Source of the DNA: Sulfuriferula sp.
GTDB lineage: Bacteria > Pseudomonadota > Gammaproteobacteria > Burkholderiales > Sulfuriferulaceae
Direction of reading: 5' to 3'
Length of the DNA stretch: 16,105 nt
Assembly (NCBI GenBank): GCA_027311185.1
Contig: DAICZK010000019.1
Coordinates: forward strand, 1 to 16,105
Part shown: in pieces, positions 14,494 through 16,105 of the stretch
Layout of the letters: each line of letters opens with the position of its first letter
How positions within the stretch are numbered: the first letter of the stretch is position 1
Made by a program: the position numbers and the translations under genes
Notes under the pieces: model-generated
The model's database searches: none
The model's input: the letters and a program-made list of their open reading frames with translations, nothing else
What the model was told of the DNA's origin: nothing

Positions 14494-14760
14494 TCCGCCG
14501 CATTTTCCCCCAACAGCATACGCAGCTTCTCGATTTTCTCGTTCTGCTCGCCATTTCGGCACCTCTTTCACACCGTGAAATACCAATTATTTATAATAAA
14601 TTTTAACATAATACAAAATGTAAAATTATTGTAATAATTTGATGTTAGCATTCGTTAAAATAAACAATTTCACTTATTAATAATGAAAATAACATGCCTG
14701 TTTGGAAAATTTATTTATCGCCAATATATCAACGATTCCAATTAATGGGGGACTATCGCA
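14494..14760. other. Intergenic spacer with AT-rich island before the lipoprotein gene
   Basis: No gene supported. From about 14580 to 14740 the sequence is mostly A and T, with many TAATAA-like words (AATAATTTG, AATAATGAAAAT) and no clear promoter pair. It probably carries the promoter of the lipoprotein gene. The first 85 bases are of ordinary composition. Confidence 0.4.
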
Positions 14761-16105
14761 ATGATTCCACTTAAAAAACACCAGCTTCAATCGATCGCGT
14801 TACTCGCTGCGCTTCCCTTTGCGCTAGAGGGATGCATATGGGACTCGAGCAACACCAGCGTTACCGCGACGACATCGGCACCGACCGCGACAACCTACAG
14901 CGTAACCGCAACAGTAACCGGGTTACAACCCGGCCAGTCGGTCACGCTGCTCGATAACAGCAGCCAAACAGTAACCGCTACATCCAATGGCGCGCTGACC
15001 ATCGCCGCCGCGCTTACGTCCGGCGCCGCCTACGCCATCACAGTTGGCAGCCAGACCCTCACTGCTACGCAGGCCTGCAACATCGTCAACGGCACTGGCA
15101 CCGTCGGCTCGGCCAATATCAGCAATATCCAGATAAACTGCGGACAGTTATTCGCCTACGTCACGAATTACGGCGACAACACCATATCGGCCTACGATAT
15201 CAATGCCGCCAGCGGGGCGCTCACGCCGGTGCCGGGCTCTCCATTCGCTACGGGAACAAATCCGAACTCCATCACGGTCGATCCGAGCGGGAAATTCGCT
15301 TACGTGGCCAACCTGACCAGCAACGATGTCTCGGCATACAGCCTCGACGCCAGCACAGGAACGCTCATGCCGGTAGCCGGTTCGCCGTTTGCCGCGGGCG
15401 CCAATCCCGACTTCATCACTGTAGACCCGAGCGGGAAATTCGTTTATGCGGTAAACCGGGCTAACAACAATGTCTCGGCATATGCGCTCGATGCCAACAC
15501 CGGGGCCCTCGCGCCGGTGCCGGGTTCGCCCTTCACTACCGGAACATATCCAATATCCATCGCCGTCGACCCCAGCGGAAAATTCGCTTATGTGAGCAAT
15601 GGCTATAGCAAAAATGTCTCGGCTTACGCCATCAACGCCAACACCGGAGGGCTCACGCAGATCGGCTTATCCGCCGCTGGAAACGGGCCAGACTCGATTG
15701 CGGTCGATCCCAACGGCGAGTTCATTTACGCTACGAATTACCATGACGCCAACGTCTCGGCCTATGCCATCAATGCCGACGGCACCCTCACAGCAGTGAA
15801 CGGCTCGCCGTTCGCCGCCGGAATTAACCCTGTCTTCTCTGCGGTTGAACCCAGTGGACCATTCGTTTATGTAGTGGACGACGGCGGCGCCGGCAGCGGT
15901 AACATCTCGGCCTATACCATCAATGCCGGCACCGGGGCGCTCACGCCGATGCCCGGCCCACCATTCGCCGCGGGCGTTTACCCAAATGCAATGACGTTTG
16001 ACCCCAGCGGGAAATTCGCCTACGTGTTTAATGGCGGCAACACGGTCGTCCTGACCTATGCCGTCAATGCTGGCACCGGGGCGCTCACACAAGTTGGTTC
16101 ACCAG
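14761..16105 (+). CDS. Lipoprotein with YVTN-type beta-propeller, 3' end outside window
   Basis: The frame is open from ATG 14761 to the window edge, at least 448 residues. GGGGGA at 14747-14752 stands 8 bases ahead. A signal peptide with a lipobox-like LEGC (C25) suggests a lipid anchor; Glu before Gly is unusual. Residues 38-130 form a strand-rich Ser/Thr-Ala domain (YSVTATVTGLQPGQSVTLL to IQINC) that often precedes propellers. From 131 seven repeats follow, each with F-A-Y-V-x-N, N-x-x-S-A-Y-x-I-N/D, T-G-A-L-T, PGSPFAxG and DPSGK; together they would close a seven-bladed propeller. Such YVTN/lactonase-like propellers serve in surface adhesion or protein binding; a substrate is not readable. 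Long repeats mean composition may be subject to recombination. Confidence 0.85.
   Translation, partial: MIPLKKHQLQSIALLAALPFALEGCIWDSSNTSVTATTSAPTATTYSVTATVTGLQPGQSVTLLDNSSQTVTATSNGALTIAAALTSGAAYAITVGSQTLTATQACNIVNGTGTVGSANISNIQINCGQLFAYVTNYGDNTISAYDINAASGALTPVPGSPFATGTNPNSITVDPSGKFAYVANLTSNDVSAYSLDASTGTLMPVAGSPFAAGANPDFITVDPSGKFVYAVNRANNNVSAYALDANTGALAPVPGSPFTTGTYPISIAVDPSGKFAYVSNGYSKNVSAYAINANTGGLTQIGLSAAGNGPDSIAVDPNGEFIYATNYHDANVSAYAINADGTLTAVNGSPFAAGINPVFSAVEPSGPFVYVVDDGGAGSGNISAYTINAGTGALTPMPGPPFAAGVYPNAMTFDPSGKFAYVFNGGNTVVLTYAVNAGTGALTQVGSP
15151..16105 (+). repeat. Seven tandem propeller repeats of about 144 bp
   Basis: Units begin with the codon for F in the F-A/V/I-Y block at 15151, 15295, 15439, 15583, 15721, 15862 and 16015, giving spacings of 144, 144, 144, 138, 141 and 153 bases. 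Several stretches are nearly identical in DNA, e.g. the GCGCTCACGCCG word at 15217 and 15939, pointing to recent duplication or conversion. The last unit is cut by the window edge. Confidence 0.8.

Noticed and set aside
14494..14586. Minus-strand reading with coiled-coil look (EQNEKIEKLRMLLGE) between moaA and the AT-rich island
   Set aside because: It follows a stop codon directly, has no start or ribosome site and runs into moaA; too short to support as a gene, though it could be a remnant.
15667..16092. Long minus-strand open frame over the propeller repeats
   Set aside because: It is a shadow of the repeats, with repeated residues mirroring the plus-strand units and no ribosome site.

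Overview
The window reads as chromosomal DNA of a Gram-negative bacterium, most likely a betaproteobacterium. The evidence is moderately GC-rich coding DNA, signal peptides and an outer-membrane barrel, an RpfE-type protein next to nadC, and an ispD-ispF order with 4-8 bp overlaps. A Gallionellaceae or Nitrosomonadales-like host is my inference; there is no rRNA or other marker gene to settle it. I see no tRNA, rRNA, CRISPR array or intact insertion sequence.

Positions 1-1900 hold a redox cluster: the 3' part of an FprA-type flavodiiron protein, two tandem paralogous plant-type [2Fe-2S] ferredoxins (one with a Shethna FeSII-like insert) and a thioredoxin-like [2Fe-2S] ferredoxin. It ends at a strong hairpin. 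Such proteins are known for O2 or NO reduction and for nitrogenase protection, but no nif gene is visible here.

Positions 1974-4907 hold a tightly overlapping operon of unrecognised genes. Two paralogous exported proteins share four cysteines. They are followed by a lysozyme-like protein without a signal peptide, with three 22-residue repeats and an Asp/Asn-rich tail. Its reading frame is broken at an A6 tract, and Gln sits where the catalytic Glu is expected. The layout fits a cell-wall-targeting effector with periplasmic immunity proteins. This is the best candidate for an undescribed system.

Positions 5167-7696 follow an AT-rich spacer. They hold an outer-membrane beta-barrel protein with a TTG start, an orphan PilT-like ATPase with an altered Walker B box, and a small exported protein with a GRTSG motif that recalls toxin or GIY-YIG-like domains.

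Positions 7906-14493 are mostly housekeeping: nadC and an RpfE-type protein on the plus strand; a convergent minus-strand operon of ispD, ispF, a class II histone-deacetylase-like (AcuC-like) hydrolase and an aldo/keto reductase lacking the usual catalytic His; then divergent moaA.

Positions 14494-16105 hold a second AT-rich spacer and the start of a lipoprotein with a seven-copy YVTN-type beta-propeller. It runs off the window edge.
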